A DNA stretch of 64,000 nt from positions 50,101,626-50,165,625 of the forward strand of contig JAZBQD010000014.1 of the NCBI GenBank assembly GCA_036583965.1, given 5' to 3'. The notes beneath the pieces were generated by a model. That model was not told the origin of the DNA. It saw only the letters and a list, made by a program, of their open reading frames with translations, and ran no database searches. Shown in pieces: positions 63,401 through 64,000 of the stretch (position 1 is its first letter; every line of letters begins with the position of its first letter). The stretch comes from Prunella strophiata. Its lineage: Eukaryota; Chordata; Aves; Passeriformes; Prunellidae. The position numbers and the translations under genes are program-made.

Positions 63401-64000
63401 AGCCAAAAGCTTTGAAGAAGCAGAATCTTGTAAATATAAAATGAGATAGTATTTTCACGAGGCATATATTTCTTTTTAAATTTAATGATTAGTGAATAAT
63501 ATTTCAGAAAGATTAAGTGACCCAAAGTTAAGATTGTTATTAGCATGTCTAATCATATGGAGATTTTTTAATTAAAGAGGCTTTGCAATGCTTACAGTTG
63601 CTTATTCATTCAGCAGTTGGTTATTCATTCCTTTGAATAGCTTGAATTCTTAACAGATGCTATTCCTATTATCTTCACATCTGGATTATAGCACAGATAC
63701 AAATAATATTGTGAGTTACAGTTAAGGTTGGTTCCATTTGCATTCATACTTCATACTTTGTTTTTGCAACAAAGCTGGCATCTCCTGGAGTAAGAAATTC
63801 CCCTGTTTCTGTCTGTCATCTTTGGGAAGTCCTCCTTGGTTAAGGTGTCCCTCAGTGTTGCAATTACATTATGAAAATTTGTTTATCCCCAGTCACAGTA
63901 GTTCTAGAGCTGCTGTTTTGGCTGTTACAGGGCATATTGTCTTTTATTGCATTTCCATGTCTGCAGTAGCATCTATCAATGAATTACCAGAACTGATCTC
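57435..64000 (+). other. Intron after exon 13, running to the window end
   Basis: At least 6566 bp. The exon for the start of the cytoplasmic region was looked for (KCFQTAHFYLED) and not found. It contains a poly(A) run and a GC-richer patch at about 61620-61860. Otherwise it is ordinary AT-rich intron. Confidence 0.85.
58155..58181 (+). repeat. Poly(A), 27 bases
   Basis: An uninterrupted A run in the intron after exon 13. The upstream 100 bp is ordinary intron sequence and no source retroposon is recognised. Confidence 0.95.

Noticed and set aside
1..64000. tRNA, rRNA, microRNA hairpins, CRISPR arrays or bacterial-type operons
   Set aside because: None was recognised by eye; the genome type makes CRISPR and operons implausible. 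Short hairpin RNAs would need a folding search to exclude.
57435..64000. The next PTPRZ1 exon (start of the cytoplasmic region)
   Set aside because: Looked for the codons of KCFQTAHFYLED after an AG in the right phase and found none; it is probably downstream of the window.

Overview
This window is vertebrate nuclear DNA, almost certainly from a bird. It is AT-rich and intron-dominated. It contains several CR1 LINE copies with typical avian tails, built from variants of ATTCTATGATTCTATGA, plus two LTR-like segments that I recognise as avian endogenous-retrovirus LTR types. The species cannot be fixed from sequence alone; a neoavian or passerine bird is a reasonable guess.

The only gene I can support is the middle of PTPRZ1, the receptor-type tyrosine phosphatase zeta (phosphacan), on the + strand. 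Eleven consecutive coding exons lie between 26659 and 57434. All have AG/GT boundaries, and all splice phases agree from one exon to the next. By comparison with the remembered human protein they are exons 3 to 13. Exons 3-8 encode a catalytically dead carbonic-anhydrase-like domain. Exons 9-10 encode one fibronectin type III domain. Exon 11 is a tiny linker. Exon 12 is a giant 3.57-kb exon for the Ser/Thr-rich chondroitin-sulfate spacer. Exon 13 carries the transmembrane helix. Together they hold 4876 coding bases, about 1625 codons, close to the matching part of the human protein. The signal-peptide exons should lie upstream of the window and the two phosphatase domains downstream.

Layout: 1-26658 is the intron before exon 3, with CR1 copies, one solo-type LTR and simple repeats. 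26659-34902 is the carbonic-anhydrase exon cluster, interrupted by a CR1 at about 30.8-31.6 kb. 34903-40208 is an intron with an LTR-like segment and a perfect (GGAAT)14 array. 40209-41225 holds the FN3 exons. 41226-50110 is two introns around the 44-bp exon 11, with an (ATT)n microsatellite of about 92 bp. 50111-53681 is the giant exon. 53682-57289 is intron. 57290-57434 is the TM exon. 57435-64000 is intron to the window end.

I did not find a new biological system. The most interesting signals concern isoform choice in exon 12. An in-frame, phase-matched internal donor at 51065/51066 sits in a block that is nearly identical to human and would make the short receptor form. At the normal exon-12 donor, read-through meets a stop after one codon and a poly(A) hexamer 81 bp later, a possible soluble phosphacan-like end. 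These are predictions from sequence and remembered human protein; transcript data would settle them.
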